Under the pieces are notes generated by a model. That model was not told where the DNA came from and made no database searches. It saw nothing but the letters and a program-made list of their open reading frames with translations. The position numbers were made by a program, and so were the translations under genes. A stretch of DNA of 64,000 nt. Origin: Chitinophagaceae bacterium UBA1930 (GTDB lineage Bacteria > Bacteroidota > Bacteroidia > Chitinophagales > Chitinophagaceae). Where the stretch lies: assembly GCA_002337145.1 (NCBI GenBank), contig DDFK01000001.1, forward strand, positions 124,001-188,000. The letters run 5' to 3'. Position 1 is the stretch's first letter. Each line of letters opens with the position of its first letter. Shown piece after piece: positions 46,126 through 55,322 of the stretch.

Positions 46126-46254
46126 TTGATTTTCAATTAGTTATTTTAATTTTAATACGCTTTAGCCCCCTAAGTTTTTTTCAGGTTTTCGATTGATTTT
46201 CAATAGCAAACCGTTTAAAAAGTAACAATTTCTTATTGTGGTTAATACGCTTTG
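46126..46254 (-). promoter_or_regulatory. Regulatory repeats upstream of the T9SS/GH operon
   Basis: The gap 46036-46278 has two AATACGCTT motifs, at 46154-46164 (followed by TA) and 46244-46254 (followed by TG), 90 bases apart. ATTTTCAA precedes the first by 17 bases exactly as at 36.4 kb, and a second ATTTTCAA is at about 46195. The region is very AT-rich. No gene fits in it. A regulator is encoded immediately upstream. Confidence 0.55.
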
Positions 46255-46278
46255 TAAACAGGAAAGTTTTTTGAAAAA

Positions 46279-48195
46279 TTATTCCAAAACAAGTTTGCTC
46301 CATCCTTTTTCGCCTGCATTCTGCAGTTCCTTCTTACGTTCCTCCATTAATTTTTTCACTTTGCTGCTGTACGACCAACAGGTGCTTTGCCTAATAGACA
46401 GGATTTCTGACAGCTTGTAAGAGGAGATTTTACCCTTGGTGGTGTACACAATATATACCATATAAAAAGCCTTGTTGAGCGGGATATGGGCATTTTTGAA
46501 AATGGTATTGGTAGTGGCCGATTCTTCGTAGGAACATTTGGAGCACCTGCGGCTATACAGTAAATGCCCATTGAAAAAATTGGTATTGGCACATTTGCGG
46601 CATTTAAAGTCATTTTGCCATTTAAGGTCGGCCAGGAATTTGAAGCAGGCCAGATCATCCGGATAGATTTTTGCAAACTCGTCAAAACTCAAATCGGCAG
46701 ACATCACCCTTGCCTGTGTCACTTTTTTGATGTTTACCTGCAGTTCTTGGTTGTCTTCGGTAAGCATGGCATTCATACGCGAAATTTCCTCTGCCTGCTG
46801 TTTCAGCAATTCGTTTACGGAAACCAGCTCCTCGTTCTGGTTTTCGATGAGTGCCGATTTTTCTACCAGTTCTTTGGTACGTTCCGCAACCTGTATTTCC
46901 AGTTCCTTGTTCAGATTGTCTTTCAGTTGCTGGTTCAGTTGCATTTCTTCCATCATCCTTTTCTGAACCAGGTCCTTCTTTTTTTTCAGCCATCGCACCT
47001 GGTCGCCTATGGCAAAAGATACAAACAGCATTTCCATCAGGAAACAGAAACTGAGGCTGTAAAAATTGATGGGCCCTAACGGAAGGTTGTAGGAAGCTAC
47101 CGTTTTCAGCACACGTATAAAAAAGCCCAGCAGCAGGAAAAAATAACCTGCCACAAAGAACCTTGCGGGGTAGTAGCCTTTTCGCAGGATGCGGATACCT
47201 GCATAAAAAGCCACCAACAGCGGTACTGCATCTATGAACTTGTAAATAAACCAATGGTGATTGATGAACAGGCAGTATATAAAGAACAGGGTACGTAGCC
47301 CAATGATCCACAACACGATCCTGTTGAGTAAAGGTGCTTTCGTTTTGAGGTAGAGGAAATCGCGGGTAAATAACAAAGAGCAGATGCTTGCCACATACAA
47401 TGCAACACCAAAAGCAATCTCGTTCCAACCCGGTGAATTGGGCCATAGGTACTGGAACGCAAAACCGTTTGAACTCATTTCAAAAACACCGATACTTAAA
47501 TTGTAGAGTATATAGTATAGGTATTTGCGTTGGCGTATGGCGAAGAACATTACCAAGTTGTACAGACAGAACACCAGCGTCATACCGTAAAAAATACCTG
47601 AGAAAAAATATTCTTTTAAGCCATATTGAATAAACCAACTCATGGGCTTCAATACAATCATTACGTTGGATGGCTGTTGCGATTGCAACGAAAAATAATA
47701 GGTATGCTCGCCTTCTACATCTTCATCAAGACTGATGGTAAAGTTTTTATGGTAGAACAGCCTTTTATCAAAAGGCAGGCTTGCACCGTAATCATTTTTT
47801 ACCAGGTTATTGTTCCTATCAAGTGTATAGAATACAATGTGGTCAATGGTTTGATCGTAAAATTCCAATACCCAGTTACCCTTTGTTGGCTGTTGGTTCC
47901 TGATTTTTATCCTGTACCAATACGTGCTTTTGTAATGGTAGTTTTTGGGAATGAACTCTACGCTTGCTTTAAAATTTTTGCTAAAAGATGCATCTGTTAC
48001 TTGCTGGATATTGTATATGCTTCCCGTATCTTCAAAAGCCTCTATTTCATTGTAGGAAAATATATGCTGCTTTTCTTTCTCGTTTAAAACAACTGCCTTT
48101 TGTGCATGTAAAGTGGTAGTCATTAAAACGGCAACAACCATACATTGAATCGCATACTTCCTATACATATCAGCAAACAGCATCGTTTTTTTCAT
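46279..48195 (-). CDS. 7TMR-DISM sensor fused to IS1595-type zinc ribbon and HTH
   Basis: A 638-residue protein with this order: signal peptide (ends TLHAQ), a 7TMR-DISM extracellular beta-sandwich (about 45-190, with STYWYRIKIRNQQ and NWVLEFYDQTIDHI), seven membrane helices (about 195-400), a coiled coil (405-490), a zinc ribbon with C532, C535, C551 and C554, and a helix-turn-helix (about 587-615). The tail FNGHLLYSRRCSKC, TNTIFKNAHIPLNKAF and KGKISSYKLSEIL follows the N-terminal region of IS1595-family transposases, but no DDE catalytic part exists. It probably senses a glycan or envelope cue and binds DNA from the membrane. It lies upstream of the operon it may control. Confidence 0.8.
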   Translation of the reverse strand: MKKTMLFADMYRKYAIQCMVVAVLMTTTLHAQKAVVLNEKEKQHIFSYNEIEAFEDTGSIYNIQQVTDASFSKNFKASVEFIPKNYHYKSTYWYRIKIRNQQPTKGNWVLEFYDQTIDHIVFYTLDRNNNLVKNDYGASLPFDKRLFYHKNFTISLDEDVEGEHTYYFSLQSQQPSNVMIVLKPMSWFIQYGLKEYFFSGIFYGMTLVFCLYNLVMFFAIRQRKYLYYILYNLSIGVFEMSSNGFAFQYLWPNSPGWNEIAFGVALYVASICSLLFTRDFLYLKTKAPLLNRIVLWIIGLRTLFFIYCLFINHHWFIYKFIDAVPLLVAFYAGIRILRKGYYPARFFVAGYFFLLLGFFIRVLKTVASYNLPLGPINFYSLSFCFLMEMLFVSFAIGDQVRWLKKKKDLVQKRMMEEMQLNQQLKDNLNKELEIQVAERTKELVEKSALIENQNEELVSVNELLKQQAEEISRMNAMLTEDNQELQVNIKKVTQARVMSADLSFDEFAKIYPDDLACFKFLADLKWQNDFKCRKCANTNFFNGHLLYSRRCSKCSYEESATTNTIFKNAHIPLNKAFYMVYIVYTTKGKISSYKLSEILSIRQSTCWSYSSKVKKLMEERKKELQNAGEKGWSKLVLE

Positions 48196-48246
48196 GAAGG
48201 GCCCTAGGTGTTTTTAACGCAAGCTATGCAAATATGAAATAAAATG

Positions 48247-48271
48247 GTGCATTTGAAAGTTTGGAATGCAC
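48247..48271 (-). promoter_or_regulatory. Dyad upstream of the membrane regulator gene
   Basis: GTGCATT and AATGCAC form 7-base arms 11 bases apart, about 50 bases upstream of the regulator start. A CATATTTG near-match to the -7 box lies between. Possible operator; weak evidence. Confidence 0.3.
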
Positions 48272-48281
48272 TGCAAACAAA

Positions 48282-48314
48282 AAATGCCGGAGATGCTATT
48301 CATCTCCGGCATTT
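48282..48314 (-). terminator. Terminator of uxuA
   Basis: Perfect 14-base arms, AAATGCCGGAGATG and CATCTCCGGCATTT, around a 5-base loop. On the minus strand a T run follows. It lies 22 bases after the uxuA stop and insulates the membrane regulator gene from it. Confidence 0.85.
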
Positions 48315-48336
48315 CTATTCAGCAAAGAAAATTTAA

Positions 48337-49503
48337 CTAGTTTAATGATTTGCTGATACCCAGTTCAAGCCCACGCAGTTCTGCCAAACCTCTTAACCTG
48401 CCAATGGCACTGTAACCGGGGTAACATTTTTTGTTGAGGTCATCTAGCATTTGGTGCCCATGATCCGGACGCATGGGCAACGATATATTCCTTCTGCGTT
48501 GCAGTAATACAAACTCTTTTACCACCGCATACATGTCTACATCGCCATCCAAATGATCGGCTTCATAAAAGTTGCCATCTACATCCCTTTTGGTGCTACG
48601 CAGGTGAATGAAGTGGATATGATCGCCCAAACGCTGCACCATTCCTGGCAGGTCATTATCGGCACGCACACCAAAAGAGCCTGTGCAGTAACATAAACCA
48701 TTTGCTGGCGATGGTGCGGCATCAATCAGTTCCCTTGCATCTTTTTCGGTACTTAAAATTCTTGGCAAGCCCAGTAATGGAAAGGGCGGATCGTCTGGAT
48801 GTATGGCCATCTTCAACCCGAGCCCTTCTGCAACCGGTATCACTTGACGTAAAAAATAAAACAAATGTTCCTTCAACTTTTTTGCATCAATATGTTCGTA
48901 TGTTTTCAATGCAGCTAAAATCTGTTCGGGTGTAAACTGCTCTTCGCTGCCGGGTAAACCAAGCAGGGCATTGTTGTATAAGGTTTGCTTCTGTTCTTCG
49001 GTCATGGTGCTTAACCTTTGCTCGGCTTTTGCAATTTCTTCTCTGGTATAATCGTTTTCGGCACCAGGGCGTTTCAGTAAAAACAGGTCAAATGCAATAA
49101 AAGCAGCTTTCTCAAAATAGAGTGCCTTGCTTTTATCTTTCATTTCATAATTGATGTCTGTACGCATCCAATCCAATATGGGCATGAAATTATAGGTCAC
49201 TACTTTCAAGCCACAGGCAGCAACGTTCTTTAAGCTCTGCTTGTAGTTTTCTATATGTTCCAAATAATTGCCTGCCTGTTTTTTTATGTTTTCACTTACG
49301 GGCAAGCTTTCAATAACCGTCCAGGTCATGCCTGCAGCTTCCACTGCATGTTTCCTTTTTTCAATTTCTTCCACTGTCCATATTTCACCAACAGGAACAT
49401 GGTGCAAAGCCGTTACAACGCCTGTACAGCCTGCTTGGCGTATATGCCATAAATCAACGGGGTCATTTGGTCCGAACCAACGCATGGTGTGTTGCATCAT
49501 CAT
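48337..49503 (-). CDS. uxuA: Mannonate dehydratase UxuA
   Basis: This 388-residue cytosolic enzyme matches UxuA over its length: [19 protein letters not shown] at the start, [41 protein letters not shown] with metal-binding residues, [34 protein letters not shown] and [12 protein letters not shown]. It dehydrates D-mannonate to 2-keto-3-deoxygluconate in the glucuronate pathway. Inside a xylan PUL it would process glucuronic acid side chains. Three ATG codons stand at the start. It is bounded by terminators on both sides, so it may be its own transcription unit. Confidence 0.95.
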   Translation of the reverse strand: MMMQHTMRWFGPNDPVDLWHIRQAGCTGVVTALHHVPVGEIWTVEEIEKRKHAVEAAGMTWTVIESLPVSENIKKQAGNYLEHIENYKQSLKNVAACGLKVVTYNFMPILDWMRTDINYEMKDKSKALYFEKAAFIAFDLFLLKRPGAENDYTREEIAKAEQRLSTMTEEQKQTLYNNALLGLPGSEEQFTPEQILAALKTYEHIDAKKLKEHLFYFLRQVIPVAEGLGLKMAIHPDDPPFPLLGLPRILSTEKDARELIDAAPSPANGLCYCTGSFGVRADNDLPGMVQRLGDHIHFIHLRSTKRDVDGNFYEADHLDGDVDMYAVVKEFVLLQRRRNISLPMRPDHGHQMLDDLNKKCYPGYSAIGRLRGLAELRGLELGISKSLN

Positions 49504-49590
49504 AAGTAAGTGCTGTTTAAGTGCGATAAAAATAACGGTTTAGCCGGTTATTCAAAACATTAATTGCACCTTCCAAATTTTATAAATAAA

Positions 49591-49621
49591 AAACCTGATG
49601 GGTCTTCAACCCATCAGGTTT
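49591..49621 (-). terminator. Terminator of the GH3 xylosidase-like gene
   Basis: Perfect 13-base arms, AAACCTGATGGGT and ACCCATCAGGTTT, around CTTCA. On the minus strand TTTTTATTT follows, 20 bases after the GH3 stop codon. Confidence 0.85.
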
Positions 49622-49640
49622 AAATAGATATACTTAACTT

Positions 49641-51839
49641 TTATTGCAGTATGATGGTAGTTGCGGTTTGCTTTGCCGCACCAAGTTCCTCACTACGCTT
49701 TGAAGGAAGGCTGCCGGCAATGCTTATTTTAACTTTACCTGTTGTGAAAACACTTTCACCATTTTCATTAATGAGTTGCAGCATCTCTGGTGTTAGTGTA
49801 AAACTTATTTTCTGTGACTGGCCAGGCACCAATGAAACCCTTTTGAAACCTTTCATTGAATAGATGGGGGCATCTTCAACACCTTCATGCGAAACGTACA
49901 ACTGTGCCACTTCATCGCTTTTTACTTTGCCCGTGTTGGTTACTGTTGCTTCAACAGTAATGCTTTCATTTTTAAGAACGGTTGCTTTGGACACCTTGAT
50001 ATCACTGTATTTGAACGAAGTATAACTCAAGCCATAACCAAAAGGGTACATGGGTTCAATGCTCATGTAACGGTAAGTCCTTCCTTTCATGGAATAGTTT
50101 TCATACGCAGGTATATCATTCAATGACTTCGGAAACGTGATGGGCAACTTACCCGATGGCGAAACCTTACCAAACAATATATCTGCAACTGCATTGCCAC
50201 CTTCTTCACCAGGATACCATGCCAATAAAACAGCATCGGCCAGTTCATGCACTTCTGATAAGTTCATGGGACTGCCACCTGTTATGATAACAACGATTGG
50301 CTTTGTATTATCCTGTCTTAGTTTCTTTAGAAAATCGATTTGATTTTTAGGGATATTATAATCCAACCTATCGCCATAAGTGGTAGATGCAATGGACTCA
50401 CCTTCTTCCCCTTCTAGCATACCGTTAATACCTAAAGCAACAATCGTAACATCCGATGCCTTTGCCGCAGGTGTTGTCCAGTCAATAGGGTTCACGTTTT
50501 CCCTATCCAATAAAGTACCTGGCCGGTATTCCACTTGCGAGCCGTGCTGTACCTGGCCAGTGATACCCTCCAGTATGGTTACATAATTGTTGCTTACACC
50601 AAAATAGTTGCCTATCAACGCATCAATGCTTGACATGCAAGGCCCTGTTGCAAAATATTTTTTCAAATCGTTTTTCAAAGGAAGTACGCCGTTGTTCTTC
50701 AATAGTACAATTGATTGCTGTGCAACTTTCCTAGCAAGGCTTCTATGCTCGGCACTATTGATCTGTGATGCAGGAATTTGATTGTATGGATTGGCTTCGG
50801 CTGCATCAAAAAGTCCCAGTTTAAATTTGGTACGCAATAATACTTTCAACTGTTCGTCCACTTCCTTTTCGGTAACCAGACCTTGCTGCACCGCTTTTAC
50901 CAACGATGGTGAATAGGTGTTGCCACAGTTCAGGTTCACGCCTTTCTTTAATGCCAATGCTGCGGCTTCCACATCGTTCTTCACTACTTTATGCCCTTCA
51001 TAAAAATCATTCAAAGCCCAGCAATCGCTTACAATATGCCCTTTAAAGTTCCATTTGGTGCGTAACACATCCTGCAACAAATACGTATTGCCGCAACAAG
51101 GTTCGCTATTGGTACGGTTGTAGGCACACATTACTGCTTCCACCTTTGCATCCACCAATTGCTTGAATGCAGGCAGATAGGTTTCCCACATATCTTTCAT
51201 GGATGCTTTTGCATCAAACTCATGCCTTAACCTTTCCGGACCGCTATGTACTGCAAAGTGTTTGGCACATGCTGCCACTTTTAAATAATTGGGATTATCG
51301 CCTTGCAAGCCTTTTACAAAAGCTACACCAATTTTACCTGTTAAAAAAGGGTCTTCTCCATAAGTCTCTTGTCCCCTGCCCCAACGTGGGTCACGAAAGA
51401 TGTTGATGTTGGGTGTCCAGAATGTTAAGCCGCCATATTGTAAACGGTAATCTTTTTTTACAGCTACATTAAACATGGCCCTTGCCTCGTCTGATATGGC
51501 AGAAGCTACTTGCTTTGCCAATGCATCATCAAACGTTGCGGCCAAGCCAATTGCCTGGGGAAACACGGTTGCTACGCCAGACCTACCAACACCATGTAAT
51601 GCTTCGTTCCACCAATTGTATTCGGGTATTTTCAGCTTGGGAACAGCAGGTGCATTGTACATCATCTGCCCTACTTTTTCTTCCAAGTTCAAACGTGATA
51701 CCATGTCGTTTACCCTTGCATCAATGGAAAGCTTCGGATTCTGGAATGGGTAAATCTGTGCAGATGATTGCACAAAAGAAAAAATTGCGAATGCAGTTGC
51801 TGTTACAATTTGCGTGATGGGTTTCTTGTTATACTTCAT
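49641..51839 (-). CDS. GH3 beta-xylosidase-like enzyme
   Basis: A 732-residue secreted enzyme (signal ends VQSSAQ). VSRLNLEEKVGQMMYNAPAV, IPEYNWWNEALHGVGR, PRWGRGQETYGEDPFLTGK, KHFAVHSGPE and HIVSDCWALND (nucleophile D272) mark GH3. The WWNEALHGV and SDCWA motifs are typical of the xylosidase/arabinosidase branch. Complete C-terminal GH3 and FnIII-like domains follow. It would release xylose from xylo-oligosaccharides in the periplasm. In the second PUL with a GH10 xylanase. Confidence 0.88.
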   Translation of the reverse strand: MKYNKKPITQIVTATAFAIFSFVQSSAQIYPFQNPKLSIDARVNDMVSRLNLEEKVGQMMYNAPAVPKLKIPEYNWWNEALHGVGRSGVATVFPQAIGLAATFDDALAKQVASAISDEARAMFNVAVKKDYRLQYGGLTFWTPNINIFRDPRWGRGQETYGEDPFLTGKIGVAFVKGLQGDNPNYLKVAACAKHFAVHSGPERLRHEFDAKASMKDMWETYLPAFKQLVDAKVEAVMCAYNRTNSEPCCGNTYLLQDVLRTKWNFKGHIVSDCWALNDFYEGHKVVKNDVEAAALALKKGVNLNCGNTYSPSLVKAVQQGLVTEKEVDEQLKVLLRTKFKLGLFDAAEANPYNQIPASQINSAEHRSLARKVAQQSIVLLKNNGVLPLKNDLKKYFATGPCMSSIDALIGNYFGVSNNYVTILEGITGQVQHGSQVEYRPGTLLDRENVNPIDWTTPAAKASDVTIVALGINGMLEGEEGESIASTTYGDRLDYNIPKNQIDFLKKLRQDNTKPIVVIITGGSPMNLSEVHELADAVLLAWYPGEEGGNAVADILFGKVSPSGKLPITFPKSLNDIPAYENYSMKGRTYRYMSIEPMYPFGYGLSYTSFKYSDIKVSKATVLKNESITVEATVTNTGKVKSDEVAQLYVSHEGVEDAPIYSMKGFKRVSLVPGQSQKISFTLTPEMLQLINENGESVFTTGKVKISIAGSLPSKRSEELGAAKQTATTIILQ

Positions 51840-51893
51840 ATATCAGTGCTTATATCGATGCTTTAAAATTTATTTATTGTTTGCATGTAAAGA

Positions 51894-51919
51894 GCAAGGC
51901 GACTATTACGCCGCCTTGC
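51894..51919 (-). terminator. Stem-loop between GH35-like and GH3 genes
   Basis: GCAAGGCG and CGCCTTGC pair over 8 bases around a 10-base loop, about 45 bases after the GH35-like stop. No strong T run follows, so termination may be partial. Confidence 0.45.
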
Positions 51920-51964
51920 ATGTGGAACCTCAACGATTACTGCTTATTATGAGAAAAGAGCTAA

Positions 51965-53629
51965 TTATTTGTTTGTATTGTACAGCTTTACCTTTTGTAT
52001 GCCCCATTCGCCAAAGGGTATGCGTACATGCCTGCCTTGATGGTCTTCATCGCCATTCATCCTTCTGCCAGCTATCCATTTGTTGTTTTGATACATACCT
52101 TCATCTACACTGAGTATATTGGTGATAAATGAATTGTCCTTGCTCTGAAAAGTGGTCACGATGCCTGTGCCTGCCACAATAAACTCATCTTCGGCCACTT
52201 GAATGATGATGCCGCCCGTTGCATTCCAAACAGAGTCTTTGGCAGCGGGGTTCCAGTTCATGGTCAATTCATGGCTTACCGTTAACTGGTATTTACCAAA
52301 AATGGTTGTTTCTTTTTTATCTTTTTTATCAAACAAGAATCCATCTACAGCCAATGGGTTTATATAGAGCAATGGTTGTATCTGCGAAAGAATGTTATAT
52401 GTTTTTTGCAATGCTGCTGTTTCTTTTTCTTTTCCGTTTTCGATGGAAAAAGGTGAGAAGCCCAGTGACGCATGATGACCAATAATATAAAAGGCCTTTG
52501 CTGCACAGGATTCATCAAAATGCATTTCAGGCACAAATAAAACATTGTTGTTTCTTGTGTACAGGTTGCACCAGTGTTTGGTATCAGGGTTATAGAAATC
52601 GGGACTCAGCATATCCAATGAAGGTGCTGCTGCTTTCCATACATCCATTACATGCGGCAATGGGCCTGCACTTGGGTAATCACCGGGCAACACATTGGGC
52701 CTGTTCAATGCAGCATTAACATACATAGGTAGATTGTATGCTTGTTTACCAGCTTTTGTAACCTGCTCTACAAACTGTGCATAATACCATGCCTGGAATA
52801 TTTCATCTGTTGCTAATGCGTTTCCAAAAACATCTGTCCAGGTGCCGCTTATTTTGTTGCCCTGTTTTTCCAACACCGCTTTGAACTCAGGAACTGTTTT
52901 TTCCCGATGAGTGTTTATATAATTCATTAGTTGTTTGGGTACAGCATCGTTGAATAAAGCATTGGCTTTTGCAGTATGTTCCCTTGCAGTTGGCAACATA
53001 CCTACTTCATTTTCTACCTGCACCATTATCACAGTTTGCTTGTCTGCATCAACTTTTTTTATATGACTCATCAAAGCGGTAAAGGCTTTAATATCTGCCG
53101 CTAAAATGTTGTTATCGAATGCGGATAGTATCTCAATTGATTTACCTTCTTTATCCACGGTTCTTTCAAACCTTGATGGGTTTGTTTTTATCCATGATGG
53201 CACGTAGCAGCTCATGCTGTTTTTCCAGGTACCGAACCAAAGCAGCACAAGGTGCATGTTGTTCCTTCTTGCAATGGCAATGGTACTGTCTACCAATGTA
53301 AAATCGAACTGTCCCTCTTTGGGTTCCATGAGTTCCCAGTAAACAGGCGATACAACGGTGTTAAGGTTCATCTGTTTTAGCAACGGCCATTTACTGCTCA
53401 TGTAAGCAGCATTGGATGCTGTTGAGTTGCCCAGTTCGCCACCCAATACCAAAAAGGGTTTGCCGTTTACCATTAAGGTAGGCCTACCGTTGGCATTGGC
53501 AATATAGGGCGGTTGTGTAGTGTTTGAATGCTGTGCGATTGCCAGTTGAAAACAGGACAATACAAAAGCCATGATTGCAATAAGCCTTTTGGCATATAAG
53601 AAACAGTGATCAGGTATTTGTTTGGTCAT
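51965..53629 (-). CDS. GH35-like (DUF5597) beta-galactosidase-type enzyme
   Basis: A 554-residue secreted protein (signal ends LAIAQ). LVLGGELGNSTASN near 60, VSPVYWELMEPKEGQFDF near 93 and TVIMVQVENEVGML with acid/base E208 fit GH35; VLFVPEMHFDE probably carries the nucleophile. The C-terminal part matches DUF5597, as in GH35 enzymes acting on xyloglucan or xylan side chains. In this PUL it could remove terminal galactose or a related sugar. Linkage not certain. A stem-loop separates it from the GH10 gene. Confidence 0.8.
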   Translation of the reverse strand: MTKQIPDHCFLYAKRLIAIMAFVLSCFQLAIAQHSNTTQPPYIANANGRPTLMVNGKPFLVLGGELGNSTASNAAYMSSKWPLLKQMNLNTVVSPVYWELMEPKEGQFDFTLVDSTIAIARRNNMHLVLLWFGTWKNSMSCYVPSWIKTNPSRFERTVDKEGKSIEILSAFDNNILAADIKAFTALMSHIKKVDADKQTVIMVQVENEVGMLPTAREHTAKANALFNDAVPKQLMNYINTHREKTVPEFKAVLEKQGNKISGTWTDVFGNALATDEIFQAWYYAQFVEQVTKAGKQAYNLPMYVNAALNRPNVLPGDYPSAGPLPHVMDVWKAAAPSLDMLSPDFYNPDTKHWCNLYTRNNNVLFVPEMHFDESCAAKAFYIIGHHASLGFSPFSIENGKEKETAALQKTYNILSQIQPLLYINPLAVDGFLFDKKDKKETTIFGKYQLTVSHELTMNWNPAAKDSVWNATGGIIIQVAEDEFIVAGTGIVTTFQSKDNSFITNILSVDEGMYQNNKWIAGRRMNGDEDHQGRHVRIPFGEWGIQKVKLYNTNK

Positions 53630-53647
53630 GATGGCTCATTTGCTGAT

Positions 53648-53692
53648 GATGAAATTATAGCAGTAATAAAGTATGCCTGCTATAATTTCATC
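53648..53692 (-). terminator. Long stem-loop between GH10 and GH35-like genes
   Basis: Perfect 16-base arms (GATGAAATTATAGCAG and its complement) around a 13-base loop lie between the GH10 stop and the GH35-like start. No T run follows on the minus strand. It could shield or process the mRNA of the upstream part rather than terminate it. Confidence 0.6.
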
Positions 53693-53707
53693 CATTGCAA
53701 TAAATTG

Positions 53708-55297
53708 TTACAATCCTTTTAATGCTTGTAAAACAGCTGAATAGGCTTGTTTCCTAGAGAAGTTGGCGTTGTACATTAATGGAAAATCTTTACCGTTATT
53801 GTATAACCAACTTGAATCATCGGTCAAGCCCCAAATGGTGATACCATATTGCTGTGCTTTAGGAACATATTTGAGGTATGATTTTACCACATAGCTATAC
53901 ACCTGTGCTTGGTAGTTTTGTTCCAAAGGCGTAAGTATATAACCCGATACCGCAGCCGGATTGATCTTTACATCAAGTTCGGAAACATGTATCTTTAAAC
54001 CAGTTGCAGCCAGCTTTTTAAACATCTGATCTATTCCGTCATAACTGGTGTTGCGAGAAATATGCATCTGTGTCCCGATGCCATCAATTTTGGCACCCCT
54101 TCCCTTCAACTCGGCTACCATTGCAATCAATGAATCCAGCTTAACCGATCTTGATTCCAGGTTGTAATCGTTAATGAACAACAAAGCAGATGGATCGGCA
54201 GCACTGGCGTAATTAAAGGCTTTTAGAGCATAGTCCCTACCCAGATAGTTTGACCAAACCAATACATCTGGTGCAGCTGTGGTGTTTGAGTTGTTCCTCA
54301 AATTTCCATTATCATCCACCAATTCATTCACAACATCCCATGCTTTTACTTTTGTTTTGTAACGGTTAACCATCGTAGTAATGAAATCACCCAATGCTAT
54401 ATCGAGCTTAGCTGCAATTGTTGAACCGGCAGGTACAGGAACTACTTCTTTTACACTTACATCATCAATATAATAAGTGTTTGCTACCTGACCCATATCA
54501 AACAAGAATGTCATGGACGATATGCTTGCGGTAATGGTCCAGCTTACTTGTTGGTAGGTGGTACCAATTGTTTGGTCGCCTTGATATTGTGCACCTGTTG
54601 GCCCCGTTGACAAACGGATAGAACCGCCTGGTGAAGCTGCTTTTACCCAATAAGAAATCACATATTGTTTGGAAGGTGTTGTTGCCAATGCAGCACTGGA
54701 TACCTGTACTTTCCATTGGTTGCCCGTTTGTGCAGTTGGGTTTACCACTTTCATGCAACCCGTTCCTGTCCTGGCATCACCGGTTGCAGTGCTTGCTGTG
54801 ATTGTTGCACCATTGGTATTGAAGATTGACCAGCCTGTCAATCCTGATTCAAAACCGGAATTACTTGTTAATTCAGTAGCTGCAGGCACTACAAGCCCTG
54901 AAAAGTTTTTAAGATAAGTGGTGTTTAATTGGGAATGCCAACCCAATGTATGGCCAAAAATATCCATGGTCCCTACCGCAGCAACCAATGCATCGGTATT
55001 GGTAAAATCCATGGTACCATTGTCTTTAACAATAGAGGAGTGTTTCATCAGGTTACCAAAAGTTACCTGGTTGAAATCACGCTTTACCACACTTGCGTAA
55101 GTGGAATTGCTAACCATTGCAGGATAATCAATGGCAACACCCACAAAACCACCGTTGCCCGCATCTTTCAATGCAGCAGAAGTATCTGTGTAGCCGCCTG
55201 TGGTGAGCACACCAACATCTTTCATTTTTGTACATGAACTCAATGCCATGAATGACAATGCTGCCGGCAATATTGATTTAATGATTATTTTTTTCAT
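53708..55297 (-). CDS. GH10 endo-beta-1,4-xylanase lipoprotein with inserted CBM
   Basis: The ATG at 55297 gives a lipoprotein signal (MALSSC) and 529 residues; the frame extends upstream into the susD gene and is not used. GH10 motifs are KHSSIVKDNG, FGHTLGWHSQ, AWDVVNELVDDNG (acid/base E325) and KIHVSELDVKI (nucleophile E440). Between the HTLGWHSQ strand and the AWDVVNE strand lies an inserted CBM4/9-type module (about 142-286: SNSGFESGLTGWSIF ... YYIDDVSVKEV). This arrangement is known from surface xylanases of gut Bacteroidota. It would cut xylan at the surface for SusC/SusD. Confidence 0.92.
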   Translation of the reverse strand: MKKIIIKSILPAALSFMALSSCTKMKDVGVLTTGGYTDTSAALKDAGNGGFVGVAIDYPAMVSNSTYASVVKRDFNQVTFGNLMKHSSIVKDNGTMDFTNTDALVAAVGTMDIFGHTLGWHSQLNTTYLKNFSGLVVPAATELTSNSGFESGLTGWSIFNTNGATITASTATGDARTGTGCMKVVNPTAQTGNQWKVQVSSAALATTPSKQYVISYWVKAASPGGSIRLSTGPTGAQYQGDQTIGTTYQQVSWTITASISSMTFLFDMGQVANTYYIDDVSVKEVVPVPAGSTIAAKLDIALGDFITTMVNRYKTKVKAWDVVNELVDDNGNLRNNSNTTAAPDVLVWSNYLGRDYALKAFNYASAADPSALLFINDYNLESRSVKLDSLIAMVAELKGRGAKIDGIGTQMHISRNTSYDGIDQMFKKLAATGLKIHVSELDVKINPAAVSGYILTPLEQNYQAQVYSYVVKSYLKYVPKAQQYGITIWGLTDDSSWLYNNGKDFPLMYNANFSRKQAYSAVLQALKGL

Positions 55298-55322
55298 TGT
55301 AATTAGTTTAAAGGTGTACAAC

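Noticed and set aside
46279..46700. Degraded IS1595 transposase insertion
   Set aside because: The zinc ribbon and HTH are in frame with the sensor, no inverted repeats or DDE part are seen, and the frame ends cleanly, so a fusion fits better than an insertion remnant.
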